Shown here one piece after another: positions 16,390 to 26,132 of a stretch of 52,071 nt of DNA. How positions within the stretch are numbered: the stretch's first letter is position 1; the number at the start of each line of letters is the position of its first letter. Location: positions 1-52,071 of the forward strand of contig JAISBU010000028.1 of assembly GCA_031266015.1 (NCBI GenBank), read 5' to 3'. The notes below the pieces were generated by a model. The model saw nothing but the letters and a program-made list of their open reading frames with translations. It made no database searches and was not told where the DNA came from. Made by a program: the position numbers and the translations under genes. This DNA comes from Prevotellaceae bacterium (lineage in GTDB: Bacteria > Bacteroidota > Bacteroidia > Bacteroidales > UBA932).

Positions 16390-17442
16390 ATGAAGCTATC
16401 GCAGTACAAATTTGGCCTATCCCTGGATTTGGTGGCCAAACATCCGGCGCCCAACCGTGATGAGTCACGCCTCCTAGTTTTGCACAAAAAAACCGGAAAA
16501 ATCGAGCACAAAGTTTTCAAGGACATCTTGAGCTACTTTTCCATGGGTGATGCGATGATTTTCAACAACACCAGGGTCTTTCCGGCACGTTTGTACGGTA
16601 ACAAGGAGAAAACCGGTGCACAAATCGAAATCTTTCTGCTGCGGGAGCTCAACCGTGAGCAGCGCCTGTGGGATGTGCTGGTTGATCCTGCACGCAAAAT
16701 CCGTATTGGTAACAAGCTGTACTTTGGCGACGATGATTTAGTTGCCGAAGTAATTGACAACACCACCTCACGTGGCCGTACGCTTCGTTTTCTATTCGAC
16801 GGCAACCACGACAAGTTCAAAAAGCTGCTTTACCGTTTGGGTGAAACTCCGCTCCCGAAGTTTTTGCGCCGTGAGGTTTTGCCGGAAGATGCTGAGCGCT
16901 ACCAAACCATTTACGCAAAGCATGAGGGCGCTGTAGCGGCTCCATTCGCAGGCTTGCACTTTAGCCGTGAGCTCATGAAGAGGCTCGAGATTAAGGGTAT
17001 CAACATGGCCGAAGTTACGCTACACTTGGGTTTGGGTAGCTTTCGCACCATTGATGTAGAAGACTTGACAAAGCATAAAATGGACTCTGAGCAGGTAGAA
17101 GTAGATGAGCATGCCGCACGTGTTGTAAATACCGCTAAGCTGGCCAAAAAGAACATTTGTGCAATAGGTACAACCGTTTTCCGTGCGCTTGAAACCAACG
17201 TTACCACTCTTGGCACCATTAACCCATACAATGGCTGGACTAACAAGTTCATATTCCCTCCGTACGATATAAATGTACCAAACTGCTTGGTTACAAACTT
17301 TCACCTTCCACAGTCCACCCTGCTTATGATGGCCTCAGCCTTCACCGGGTTTGACCTTATTATGGATACCTACCAAAAAGCCATTAAGGAAAAGTATCGT
17401 TTTGGCGTATATGGAGATGCCATGCTGGTGTTGAATAAGTAA
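16390..17442 (+). CDS. queA: S-adenosylmethionine:tRNA ribosyltransferase-isomerase
   Basis: QueA transfers the ribosyl part of SAM to preQ1 in tRNA, making epoxyqueuosine at the wobble position. The 350-aa length is normal. Diagnostic segments are present: [46 protein letters not shown] and [16 protein letters not shown]. The gene stands alone, convergent with nadC. Assignment is firm. Confidence 0.97.
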   Translation: MKLSQYKFGLSLDLVAKHPAPNRDESRLLVLHKKTGKIEHKVFKDILSYFSMGDAMIFNNTRVFPARLYGNKEKTGAQIEIFLLRELNREQRLWDVLVDPARKIRIGNKLYFGDDDLVAEVIDNTTSRGRTLRFLFDGNHDKFKKLLYRLGETPLPKFLRREVLPEDAERYQTIYAKHEGAVAAPFAGLHFSRELMKRLEIKGINMAEVTLHLGLGSFRTIDVEDLTKHKMDSEQVEVDEHAARVVNTAKLAKKNICAIGTTVFRALETNVTTLGTINPYNGWTNKFIFPPYDINVPNCLVTNFHLPQSTLLMMASAFTGFDLIMDTYQKAIKEKYRFGVYGDAMLVLNK

Positions 17443-17530
17443 GGGAAAAAGATAAGAAAGGAAAATAGAAGACGATAAAGGATAAAAAAGAAGGTTTAGC
17501 AGAATTTTGCCAGACTTTTTTTCTAATCTT

Positions 17531-18382
17531 TTACATCGCTTTCAGACTTAAATCCAAGCTCTTGATTTGATGAGTAAGTGCACCAACCGAAATGTAATCA
17601 ACTCCACACTCGGCGTAGCTGCGTAGCGTATTAAGAGTAATACCTCCCGATGACTCAATCTCGTACTTGCCATCAATCATTTTCACAGCTTTGCGGGTGT
17701 CCTCTATGGAGAAGTTATCAAGCATAATTCGGTGTACACCGCCCAAAGCCAACACTTTTTCAATATCAGCAAGTGAGCGCACCTCAGCTTCAATCTGCAA
17801 ATCACGGCCTGTTTTCTTAAGATAATCCTGAGCGTTTTTAATGGCTTGAGCGATACCTCCCGAAAAATCCACATGGTTATCTTTTATCAGAATCATATCG
17901 TAAAGCCCCATACGATGGTTGCCACCGCCGCCGAGAGCAACGGCCATTTTTTCCAGCACACGCATGCCCGGCGTTGTTTTGCGCGTATCAATCACTTTAG
18001 CTTTTAGCCCTTGCAATTCTTTAGCGTACATGGCAGTTTGTGTAGCCACGCCACTTAGGCGTTGCATAAAGTTAAGCGCCAAGCGCTCGGCCTGAAGCAG
18101 TGAAATGATATTGCCCGAAACATAAAATGCTACATCGCCCACCTTAACCGAAGTACCGTCGGCAATCTTTTCTTCCATTACAATGCCGCTATCCAGCTTG
18201 GCAAAAATTCGTTTTGCAACCTCAACTCCGGCCAGCACGCCGTCTTGCTTCACCAGCAGCTGCATCTTACCTTGCGTCCCCGGTGGAATGCAAGCCAGCG
18301 ATGTATGATCTCCATCGCCAATATCTTCACAAATAGCCAGGGCAATAGTATCGTCGATGAGCTTATTTTTATCAATTTTCAT
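17531..18382 (-). CDS. nadC: Quinolinate phosphoribosyltransferase (nicotinate-nucleotide pyrophosphorylase)
   Basis: NadC makes nicotinate mononucleotide from quinolinate and PRPP in de novo NAD synthesis. It is 283 aa, the usual length. Key residues are visible: RKTTPGMR at 134-141, GGGNHRMGL near 152-160 and LIKDNH at 165-170, which bind the two substrates. The late GGVHRIMLDNFS and ESSGGITLNT segments are also typical. Its start overlaps the end of the DUF4783 gene by 11 bp, so the two are one transcription unit, a pairing common in Bacteroidota. Confidence 0.96.
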   Translation of the reverse strand: MKIDKNKLIDDTIALAICEDIGDGDHTSLACIPPGTQGKMQLLVKQDGVLAGVEVAKRIFAKLDSGIVMEEKIADGTSVKVGDVAFYVSGNIISLLQAERLALNFMQRLSGVATQTAMYAKELQGLKAKVIDTRKTTPGMRVLEKMAVALGGGGNHRMGLYDMILIKDNHVDFSGGIAQAIKNAQDYLKKTGRDLQIEAEVRSLADIEKVLALGGVHRIMLDNFSIEDTRKAVKMIDGKYEIESSGGITLNTLRSYAECGVDYISVGALTHQIKSLDLSLKAM

Positions 18383-18782
18383 TTTCTACCTTTAGCTGTT
18401 GAATGGTATATGCTCCCGTTTTACTATCTACTCGAATAAAAACAGTAACCCTAAACTTACCGCTTTCTGTCGAAAGCAGCCCTATTCCAAAACAGCGCTC
18501 CTCCTTGCCTCCAACATGTATCATGCTGAAATTAATGATCAGGTTTTTCTGTACAAAATCCGTGAGCAGCGCGTGTGCCTGTTCTTGGTTACAGGTCTTG
18601 TCTACATTGAGCAGCAGCAACTCCACCTGCGGCTCCATTTGCTTCACCAGCTGCTCAATATTACCTGTCTTTATTAAGGCGGCAACATTCTTAAACGCAT
18701 TAACGGTTTGCGAGGGTGCGCAAAATCCGGCAAACGGTGCAGCAGCTAAAAGTGCAGCGCATATTTTTGCAGCAATTTTCAT
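18372..18782 (-). CDS. DUF4783 family secreted protein
   Basis: A 136-aa protein with a signal peptide (cleavage probably after GFCA) and a small alpha/beta domain resembling the NTF2-like fold. The opening FKNVAALIKTGNIEQLVKQM and the ending RVDSKTGAYTIQQLKVENE fit DUF4783. It is predicted to be periplasmic. It overlaps nadC by 11 bp and is its upstream partner, a linkage seen widely in Bacteroidota. No role in NAD synthesis is established; function unknown. Confidence 0.8.
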   Translation of the reverse strand: MKIAAKICAALLAAAPFAGFCAPSQTVNAFKNVAALIKTGNIEQLVKQMEPQVELLLLNVDKTCNQEQAHALLTDFVQKNLIINFSMIHVGGKEERCFGIGLLSTESGKFRVTVFIRVDSKTGAYTIQQLKVENEN

Positions 18783-18787
18783 AACAG

Positions 18788-18795
18788 CAAATATA
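18788..18795 (-). promoter_or_regulatory. -7 promoter element for DUF4783-nadC, implies very short leader
   Basis: The minus strand reads TATATTTG, a full TAnnTTTG match, and ends only 5 nt before the ATG at 18782. If used, the transcript would start at or next to the start codon, making it leaderless. No good -33 match is seen 19-21 nt upstream. Confidence 0.45.
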
Positions 18796-19022
18796 GCACA
18801 AATTACCTCTACCTCCTCTTAAAAATGATTCATTATACTGTTAATCAATATATTAAAAAATAAAATTGGCCATTAGAACTTATAATGAATAATATTACTG
18901 ATTTTTTTGTATCTTTATTATATAGAATTTAACATTGGCTGTTGTTCCTCAAAAACACCAGCGCCTTGTATGATGTTGATATTTAAATAGTTAACGATGC
19001 GTTTCTGGCTATCTTATTTGGG

Positions 19023-19493
19023 ATGAAGATTTTATTAATTGTTGTAGGAAAAACGGATAAAGGATATTTGGAGGAAGGTATTGACCTATACTTGCAACGA
19101 TTAAAGCATTATACTGCGCTGGAAGTAAAAGTCATTCCCGAGCTGAAAAACACAAGGGCTCTCACCGAGCAACAGCAAAAGGAACGTGAAGGTGAGCAAA
19201 TTTTGCAAGCGGCAGAGGACTGCGAAATGTGGCTGCTTGACGAAAATGGGAAAGAGTTTTCTTCCGAAAAATTTGCTGCTTTTTTGGATAAGAAAAATCA
19301 AACTCTTACAAAGATCATGAGCTTTGTTATAGGCGGTCCCTATGGATTTTCAGAAGAAGTATATGCAAAGGCTATGGGCAAAATTGCGCTTTCGCAAATG
19401 ACCTTCTCTCATCAAATGGTTCGCTTATTTTTTGTAGAACAACTGTATAGAGCGCTTACTATTATCAAGGGTGAACCTTACCATAACAAGTAA
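19023..19493 (+). CDS. rlmH: 23S rRNA (pseudouridine1915-N3)-methyltransferase RlmH
   Basis: RlmH is a SPOUT methyltransferase acting on helix 69 of assembled ribosomes. It is 156 aa, full length. The trefoil-knot SAM site is seen in SFVIGGPYGFSEEV and ALSQMTFSHQMVRLFFVEQLYRA, with the conserved ending KGEPYHNK. The next gene starts 30 bp downstream on the same strand and may be cotranscribed. Confidence 0.97.
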   Translation: MKILLIVVGKTDKGYLEEGIDLYLQRLKHYTALEVKVIPELKNTRALTEQQQKEREGEQILQAAEDCEMWLLDENGKEFSSEKFAAFLDKKNQTLTKIMSFVIGGPYGFSEEVYAKAMGKIALSQMTFSHQMVRLFFVEQLYRALTIIKGEPYHNK

Positions 19494-19523
19494 GACTTGA
19501 GTATAATATTGAATAAAGTAATA

Positions 19524-22412
19524 ATGCGTATAGTTTTTTTAGGGCGTAACCGTCTCAGATATTTGCTACTTTGGGGATTGCTAATAGTGTTGCAACCCTC
19601 TCAAGCGCAGTATGTTTCGATGGGAAATGATCCGGACGGTACAACTTGGAGCCACATCAGCTCATCACACTTCGACGTAATTTTTCCCGATAGCATTCGT
19701 GATCAGGGTGAACATTTTTCCCGTTTACTCAACAGGGTATATATTCCAGCATCCCGTAGCTTAAGCTACCTTCCGAGAAAAGTTCCGGTAATCATGCATC
19801 CGTACAATCTGCAATCTAACGGTATGGTGGTATGGGCGCCCAGCCGCATGGAGATTATAACCACCACACCTAGCAATGGCTACGGTCAGATGTGGCTGGA
19901 ACAGCTGGCTATACATGAATATCGGCATGTGGTACAAACGGATATGATGAATCGAGGATTTACCCGAGTGCTTTACTACTTGATGGGTGAGCAAGCCGTA
20001 GCTTTTCCATCGGTGCTTGTAAAACCCTGGCTTATGGAAGGCGATGCTGTAGCAACAGAAACGGCGCTATCGTACACCGGTAGAGGTCGTATGCCGTCGT
20101 TCAGCATGGGGCTGCGCACTATTTCGCTTGGCGGCTTGAGCTATTCTTACGATAAGCTGCTGCTGGGTTCTCTCAAAGATTACGTTCCCAATCACTACGA
20201 GTACGGCTACCAAATGACAGCTTACGGAAGGTATAAGTACGGCGAGGATTTGTGGAGTAAGATTTTTGCCTTTGCGGGAAATTATCCCTATACAATTTTT
20301 CCTCTGAGCATTGCTACTAAGATATATACGGGAAAATTTTCAAAGAATTTTCATAAAGAAGCCATGTACTTTTTGGATAGCATTTGGCAGCGGCAACAAC
20401 CTCAAAAGTTGGACAAACCTGTCATGCTTGTGAACAAAAATAAATTCGATTTTTGGCAGTCTGTAAGCTACAGCTATCCTGTTAAGCTCAAAGGAAGATA
20501 CATTTTTGCGCAAAAAAGCAAGCTGTCCCGAACTCCAATGCTGGTAAAAATTGACAGTAATGGCGATGAAGAAAAAGTTACCGTGCTGGGTAGCGTAAGC
20601 AGCAGGTTTACAGGAAAATCTGATATTTTATACTGGACAGAAATAAGGGCGGCTATACGCTGGGAGCAGCAAAATTATTCGGAGCTATGGAGCTATGATA
20701 CCAATACAGAATCCGTAAAAAGGCTGACGAAGAAAACTGCCTATTTCAGTCCGGCTGTGAATGTTGAGGGCGTTGTTGCTGTAGTTGACAAGCACGTATC
20801 CGGCGAGCAATCTATCATACTGCTTAATAAGCAGCATGAAAAAGAACAGGAAATCGCTCGCTTTCCGGTTGGTCAAAGCATACATGAATTGGAGTGGGTA
20901 AGTGCGCAGAATTTAGCCGTTTTACATACCGCCAATCAGGGGTTATGCATAGCTATGATCAACACTCGCAACAAAGAATTTACCACACTATTAGAACCTA
21001 CATATTCCGAAATATCAGGTTTGAGGATGAGCGATAGTACCCTGCTTTTCAGCAGCGGATACAACGGAATAAACAATATATACGCACTTAACGTACAAAA
21101 CAAAAATATCTACCAACTCAGCAGCGCTAAATACGGCGCATTTGATCCTGTACTAGACAACAGCACTCACGAGCTAGTATTTTCCGACTACACCACAAAG
21201 GGTTACAAGCTATCCTCTCTCAATGCAGATAGCTTGCTATGGAGTAAAACAAATTTTGATGAACCCTATCAACTTCCATTGGCCGAACACTTATCAAAGT
21301 TAGAGCATTTCAAGCTGGACACGGCAAAGTTAGACACCTCAACAATGGCTGTTAAGCCATACGGCAAGGCTTCACATTTATTCCGTTTTCACAGCTGGTC
21401 ACCCTTCTTTTATATGTCACAAGATTTGATAGACGGTAGCGCCAACAACATGGGAGTCGGTATTAACCTATTATCACAGAACAATTTAAGCACACTCATT
21501 GCCGAATTGGGGTATGAGCATAGTCCAGATTTCAACGCTGTTCACGCGTCAATTAAATATACCGGATGGTTTCCGGTTTTTGAAGTAAGCGGCAGCTACG
21601 GCACACGCTACCGCAGCTGCTACTATCTTGATGGAGCCCCCGCCAGGCAAAGCCTTGATTTGTACGGTAAAATAAATCTGAAGACTTATGTACCTCTGCG
21701 GTTTAATCGCGGCAACATACAAAATTTATTGCAGCCCTACGTACAGCTTCAAGTAAATAACGATAAAATTGCCGAAGACTCATACAGCGATCCTCACAAC
21801 AATTTCAGCGCCAGCATAGGTTTAAGCGGGCAAACAAGCACACAAATGGCTGCCCGGGATATTTATCCACGATGGGCAGCTGCCATAACCATAGACCTGC
21901 AAAGCGCGCCATTGCTGGAAAAATATAGCCAAAAAATTAGCATTAGCGGACAAGTGTCTACCCCGGGAATATTGCCCAACAACAGCCTCAGCTTATACTT
22001 TGGATACGAGAAGCAACAAGTACCGTTGCTATTCAGCACAAAACTTCGTACACCACGAGGATTCTCATTCAGCGGAGGGTATGCTTTTCCGGAAATAAAA
22101 TCAGCTTCGGCATCATACACATTTCCCCTTTGGTATCCGGATTTAAACGTTTTTGGACTTGTCTACATTAAACGCTTGAGAGTCAGTATGTTCGGAGACT
22201 TCCTTGTGGCAAAACCCGACAATTCTGCGTACAACTCAAACTTATACGCTAGCTTTGGTTATGAGGCGCTGGTAGACTTTCATGCCTTCCGATTTCCTAG
22301 GCCAATGCTCAGCATGGGTTGGCGCCATAGCCATACAAAAAAGCAGGAGCGCTACCGGCACAGCAATCCGGATATAATCCCAGCTGAATTCTTATTCCGC
22401 CTCAACTACTAA
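19524..22412 (+). CDS. Putative HExxH metallopeptidase with propeller-like and outer-membrane barrel regions
   Basis: A 962-aa protein with an N-terminal signal (ending PSQAQ). The first part carries IHEYRHVVQ, an HExxH motif at residues 131-135, followed by WLMEGDAVATE with a Glu near 172, the arrangement of gluzincin zinc peptidases. The middle (about 310-600) has repeated short strands with Asp/Tyr-rich turns, like TolB-type propeller blades. The last 330 residues are amphipathic strands (ISISGQVSTPGIL, FSFSGGYAFPEIKSASASYTF) ending in LFRLNY, as in outer-membrane barrels. I chose the ATG at 19524 over a TTG 27 bp upstream because the signal fits better. Similar proteins occur in Bacteroidales with no known role that I can recall; peptidase activity is inference. 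Confidence 0.75.
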   Translation: MRIVFLGRNRLRYLLLWGLLIVLQPSQAQYVSMGNDPDGTTWSHISSSHFDVIFPDSIRDQGEHFSRLLNRVYIPASRSLSYLPRKVPVIMHPYNLQSNGMVVWAPSRMEIITTTPSNGYGQMWLEQLAIHEYRHVVQTDMMNRGFTRVLYYLMGEQAVAFPSVLVKPWLMEGDAVATETALSYTGRGRMPSFSMGLRTISLGGLSYSYDKLLLGSLKDYVPNHYEYGYQMTAYGRYKYGEDLWSKIFAFAGNYPYTIFPLSIATKIYTGKFSKNFHKEAMYFLDSIWQRQQPQKLDKPVMLVNKNKFDFWQSVSYSYPVKLKGRYIFAQKSKLSRTPMLVKIDSNGDEEKVTVLGSVSSRFTGKSDILYWTEIRAAIRWEQQNYSELWSYDTNTESVKRLTKKTAYFSPAVNVEGVVAVVDKHVSGEQSIILLNKQHEKEQEIARFPVGQSIHELEWVSAQNLAVLHTANQGLCIAMINTRNKEFTTLLEPTYSEISGLRMSDSTLLFSSGYNGINNIYALNVQNKNIYQLSSAKYGAFDPVLDNSTHELVFSDYTTKGYKLSSLNADSLLWSKTNFDEPYQLPLAEHLSKLEHFKLDTAKLDTSTMAVKPYGKASHLFRFHSWSPFFYMSQDLIDGSANNMGVGINLLSQNNLSTLIAELGYEHSPDFNAVHASIKYTGWFPVFEVSGSYGTRYRSCYYLDGAPARQSLDLYGKINLKTYVPLRFNRGNIQNLLQPYVQLQVNNDKIAEDSYSDPHNNFSASIGLSGQTSTQMAARDIYPRWAAAITIDLQSAPLLEKYSQKISISGQVSTPGILPNNSLSLYFGYEKQQVPLLFSTKLRTPRGFSFSGGYAFPEIKSASASYTFPLWYPDLNVFGLVYIKRLRVSMFGDFLVAKPDNSAYNSNLYASFGYEALVDFHAFRFPRPMLSMGWRHSHTKKQERYRHSNPDIIPAEFLFRLNY

Positions 22413-22517
22413 AAAATTATCTTTCTGTAGACAAAAACACGGCGTTCGTTGAAGTTTTTTCCGCAAGCGCAAGGGCGTTGCTATTTTTACTCCTGAGAAA
22501 AAAGCAACCCCAACAGC

Positions 22518-25292
22518 ATGAAGCGAGCCTTACTATTACCCCTTATAATTTTACTATTCCACACGCAACCATGTCATGCACAAGCCATTATCGGACTAAA
22601 AATCAATCATGATTACCGCGGTCAACTTGACCAAATATTGGAGCGGATGGGCCAAGAGATGAAAATCCGCTTTATATTTGATAAGGCTACCATGGCCAAG
22701 TATCCAACCGCCATTACTACCTACGAAGAAAAGACAATCGGCGGAATGCTAAAAATGTTCCAAAACTCATGGAATATGGTATCGCTCATTAGCGGTAACG
22801 GTTACATCTACATTGCAAAAGATAAGCAGCAGCTCGCAGAGCTGCAAAATAGTAACTTGCAGAAAAATATTGAAGTTACTGAAAGCAAGAAAGTTGAAAG
22901 AAGCTCATTAAATCCCATAAAGCGAAACTTTACCCTCACAGGTGAAGTTGTTGACGTAGAGAGCGGTGAGCGCATACCCTATGCCACGCTGCACATACAA
23001 GGTAAAACGAACTTTACCACCACCGACGCCAATGGGCGTTTCACGCTACAACGAGTGCCCACAGATACGGCTTCAATCACAGTATCGTATATTGGTTACG
23101 AAAAGCAAACTATAGAGCTGCAACCCGCTGCTGATAACAAGCCTATGCAGGTGGAGCTTTCTCCGCAGAAACAGGAAATTGCGGAGGTGTTTATTCGTGG
23201 GCGTAAGGATGATAAGGCGCTGGAGCAATCGGTAGTTGAGCAGAAAATTAAAATGTCGCCCGTTGCGCTGAAATTTTTGCCAAACATTGGTGAGAAAGAT
23301 ATTATGCGCAGCTTTCAGCTCATGCCCGGAGTGAGCGCCTCCAACGAGAATAGCAGCGGCATGTACGTGCGAGGCGGCACTCCCGATCAGAATCTTATTG
23401 TGTATGACGGTTTTACGGTTTACTACGTTGACCACCTGCACGGATTTTACAGCGCATTTAACTCAAACGCCATTAAAGATGTGCAGCTATACAAGGGCGG
23501 CTTCGAATCAAAATTCGGCGGACGATTGTCCAGCGTCACCGAAATTACGGGCAAGGATGGCAACTCCAAAAAAATTACCTTCGGTGGCGACATTAGCCTG
23601 CTGAGCGTAAACGCTTACGCCGAAATACCCATAGGCGACGAGTTCACTTCTCTTTTCGCATTTCGCCGTTCTTACCAAGGTTGGCTATACAAAAGAATAT
23701 CAAACGAAACCGGCAGCTCCTCCGGCGAAACAGTTTCCCGCCCATCGGAACCGGGCGGGCGAGGAATGCAATCCGAGGATCCGGACTCCTATTTTTACGA
23801 TATGAATGCCAAAATTACATGGAACGCTACCAAAAAAGATATTTTTTCCGTCAGCTTTTTCAACGGAGCAGACTACCTGGATAACACTCCTACCTTCAGC
23901 TTTCCGGGTGGAGGAGGCAGACCCGGCGGATTTGGCGAAAGCAGCGGCATGAGCTCATTCAGCATGGACAACTCCGATTACACCAGGTATGGAAACGTCG
24001 GCATCAGCGCCCGCTGGTCACGCAAGCTGAATGACAAGCTAACCTCAACGCTGCTTGCCAGCTACTCCAACTTTTACAGCACTCGTGACGAAAGTCGCAC
24101 CATCACCTATACCGATAGCAGCGGCAATACTCAAACCATAAAAAGCGGCGTGCTGGAGGATAATGATTTGCGAGATTATACCGTATCCAACGCCTGGAAA
24201 TATTCGCTCAACGACAGGCATACTCTTGAGTTCGGCGCTTTTGGTACCTACTACGATATAAACTACAGCTACGGAGAAAATGACACCGCAAAGCTGGTAA
24301 ACAAGGCTGATGAAGCTACTCTATTCGGCGTTCATCTGCAAGATAAAATTCGCCTTTTCAGCAACAAGCTGACGGTAACTCCCGGACTTCGTACTACCTA
24401 CTTTTCCAATACCCATAAAATATATTTTGAGCCCCGCCTATCTGCCAGCTATGCGTTCACGCCACAAGTTATTCTCAATGCCGCAACAGGCGTTTATAAT
24501 CAGTTTGCCAACCGAGTAGTACGTGAAGATGTTATGTCCGGCAACACAGATTTTTGGATACTTTCCGATGATAAAAACATTCCTGTAAGCAGCTCTACTC
24601 ATTTCAACCTGGGAGTTAGCTATAATTTGACCGAGTATCTTTTCAGCGTAGACGCCTACTACAAAAGCAATGCAAATATTTCGGAATATACCATGCGGTT
24701 TAATCGTAAACCATTGAATAGTAGCAGTTTGCAAACTACAGAGCAGTTTTATACCGGTGATGGTTATGCTACCGGAATTGAGCTTCTGGCGCAGAAAAAG
24801 GCCGGACAGCTTAGCGGCTGGGTAAGCTATACCATTGGCGAAGTAAAAAATAAATTTCCGCTGCAATCATCACAATATTTCTTTGCCTACCAGGATGTAA
24901 CGCACGAATTTAAGACCGTGGGCATTTACAAGTTCGGAAACTTTGACTTTTCGGCAACATGGATATACTCTACCGGAAGGCCATACACGGCGCCACTGGG
25001 AGGTTATACGCTGACGTTGGTTGATGGCGCCGAAGAATCATACTTTGCGGTGAGTGATAAAAATACATTCCGGTTGCCGGCTTACCACCGCTTGGACCTG
25101 GCTGCATCCTTCCGTTTTGATATGTTCGGCACCAAGGGAAAGGCCAACGCCATTAGCGTATCGCTATTTAACGCATATAACCGCCATAACGTAAGCGCAA
25201 AAAAATTCCAAATAGTAGACGGTGCAATTTTAGAAAGCAACATCAACTACTTGGGTATCACGCCAAACATCTCTCTCTCGTTTAAGTTTTAA
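22518..25292 (+). CDS. TonB-dependent receptor with STN and carboxypeptidase-like N-terminal domains
   Basis: A 924-aa outer-membrane receptor. After a signal peptide (ending CHAQA) comes a secretin/TonB short N-terminal domain (about 25-115, with FIFDKATMAKYP and GNGYIYIAKDKQQ), then a carboxypeptidase-D-like domain (about 135-215, LTGEVVDVESGERIPYATL). The plug has NSSGMYVRGGTPDQNLIVYDG and the barrel ends ISLSFKF. The STN domain in other receptors relays signals to FecR-type anti-sigma factors, but none is adjacent here. The DUF4249 lipoprotein gene follows after 4 bp, so the pair is one operon, as in many Bacteroidota nutrient-uptake systems. The ligand is unknown. Confidence 0.9.
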   Translation: MKRALLLPLIILLFHTQPCHAQAIIGLKINHDYRGQLDQILERMGQEMKIRFIFDKATMAKYPTAITTYEEKTIGGMLKMFQNSWNMVSLISGNGYIYIAKDKQQLAELQNSNLQKNIEVTESKKVERSSLNPIKRNFTLTGEVVDVESGERIPYATLHIQGKTNFTTTDANGRFTLQRVPTDTASITVSYIGYEKQTIELQPAADNKPMQVELSPQKQEIAEVFIRGRKDDKALEQSVVEQKIKMSPVALKFLPNIGEKDIMRSFQLMPGVSASNENSSGMYVRGGTPDQNLIVYDGFTVYYVDHLHGFYSAFNSNAIKDVQLYKGGFESKFGGRLSSVTEITGKDGNSKKITFGGDISLLSVNAYAEIPIGDEFTSLFAFRRSYQGWLYKRISNETGSSSGETVSRPSEPGGRGMQSEDPDSYFYDMNAKITWNATKKDIFSVSFFNGADYLDNTPTFSFPGGGGRPGGFGESSGMSSFSMDNSDYTRYGNVGISARWSRKLNDKLTSTLLASYSNFYSTRDESRTITYTDSSGNTQTIKSGVLEDNDLRDYTVSNAWKYSLNDRHTLEFGAFGTYYDINYSYGENDTAKLVNKADEATLFGVHLQDKIRLFSNKLTVTPGLRTTYFSNTHKIYFEPRLSASYAFTPQVILNAATGVYNQFANRVVREDVMSGNTDFWILSDDKNIPVSSSTHFNLGVSYNLTEYLFSVDAYYKSNANISEYTMRFNRKPLNSSSLQTTEQFYTGDGYATGIELLAQKKAGQLSGWVSYTIGEVKNKFPLQSSQYFFAYQDVTHEFKTVGIYKFGNFDFSATWIYSTGRPYTAPLGGYTLTLVDGAEESYFAVSDKNTFRLPAYHRLDLAASFRFDMFGTKGKANAISVSLFNAYNRHNVSAKKFQIVDGAILESNINYLGITPNISLSFKF

Positions 25293-25296
25293 AACA

Positions 25297-26124
25297 ATGA
25301 AAAAGATATTCGTTCTACCTGTATTTTCGCTCCTGCTACTCTTTGGCTGTGAGCCTACGCTTGTAGCTGAATTTCAGGACAAAGCCGTAGTAGAATCATA
25401 CCTGCACGCAGGCAATACACCACAAGTAAAAATCAGCCGGCTGATTCCTTTTCGTGATGACGTGAGCCTTTCGGGCGAGGATATAAACAGCCTCAGCATT
25501 ACTATTACGGATGAGGATAGCGGAAACAGCAGCACGCTAATAGCTCAAGGAGAGGGAGTGTACGCCAACAGCGCTTTTACCATACAAGAAGGACACACGT
25601 ACGCTCTGCATTTGCCATACAACGGGTTTTCAGTAACAGCAAGTACTGTAATCCCATCAAAGCCCGTAGACATGAGCCTGTCATCCAGCACCATAAGCGT
25701 AATGGTGCGACCAGGTATTGGCAGTCTGTCGCTGTCCACCAAGGCCACCAACGAACCGGTAGAGGTTACGTGGGCTAATCCGGATAACAGCTACTACATG
25801 GTTGTGGTAGAAAATATTGAAGCAACCCCCACCTCTATTTATGATTGGGATGACGATGATGACAGGCCGAAACCTATGTTTAGAATGGAGCCAACGCAAG
25901 CCTCCTCAACGCAGCTATCTCAGCAAAGTTTTTCGTATCTCGGACGGCACAACATTATTCTTACAAGAATGCAACCGGAGTATGCCCTACTCTACCAATC
26001 ACAAAACAATGACTCACAATCCATATCCGAGGTTCACGCTAACGTGAACAATGGTTACGGTATTTTTACCGGATTAAACAGCGATACGCTGCAGATAAGA
26101 GTTGTGCAATCATCGGGATTTTAA
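25297..26124 (+). CDS. DUF4249 family lipoprotein, receptor partner
   Basis: A 275-aa surface or periplasmic lipoprotein: the lipobox LLLLFGC places Cys18 as the lipidated residue. The body is all-beta, with KAVVESYLHAGNTPQVKISRLIPF and SLSITITDEDSGNSSTLI typical of DUF4249. An Asp-rich run (YDWDDDDDRP) near residue 185 could bind cations. DUF4249 proteins are regularly encoded next to TonB receptors, and here it follows one after 4 bp. A ligand-capturing role comparable to SusD is inference. The gene is convergent with a response regulator, with only 8 bp between them. Confidence 0.85.
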   Translation: MKKIFVLPVFSLLLLFGCEPTLVAEFQDKAVVESYLHAGNTPQVKISRLIPFRDDVSLSGEDINSLSITITDEDSGNSSTLIAQGEGVYANSAFTIQEGHTYALHLPYNGFSVTASTVIPSKPVDMSLSSSTISVMVRPGIGSLSLSTKATNEPVEVTWANPDNSYYMVVVENIEATPTSIYDWDDDDDRPKPMFRMEPTQASSTQLSQQSFSYLGRHNIILTRMQPEYALLYQSQNNDSQSISEVHANVNNGYGIFTGLNSDTLQIRVVQSSGF

Positions 26125-26132
26125 GCTGACAG

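Noticed and set aside
22518..26124. Receptor/DUF4249 pair as a SusC/SusD polysaccharide system
   Set aside because: DUF4249 is not SusD and no glycan enzyme is adjacent; the ligand stays open.
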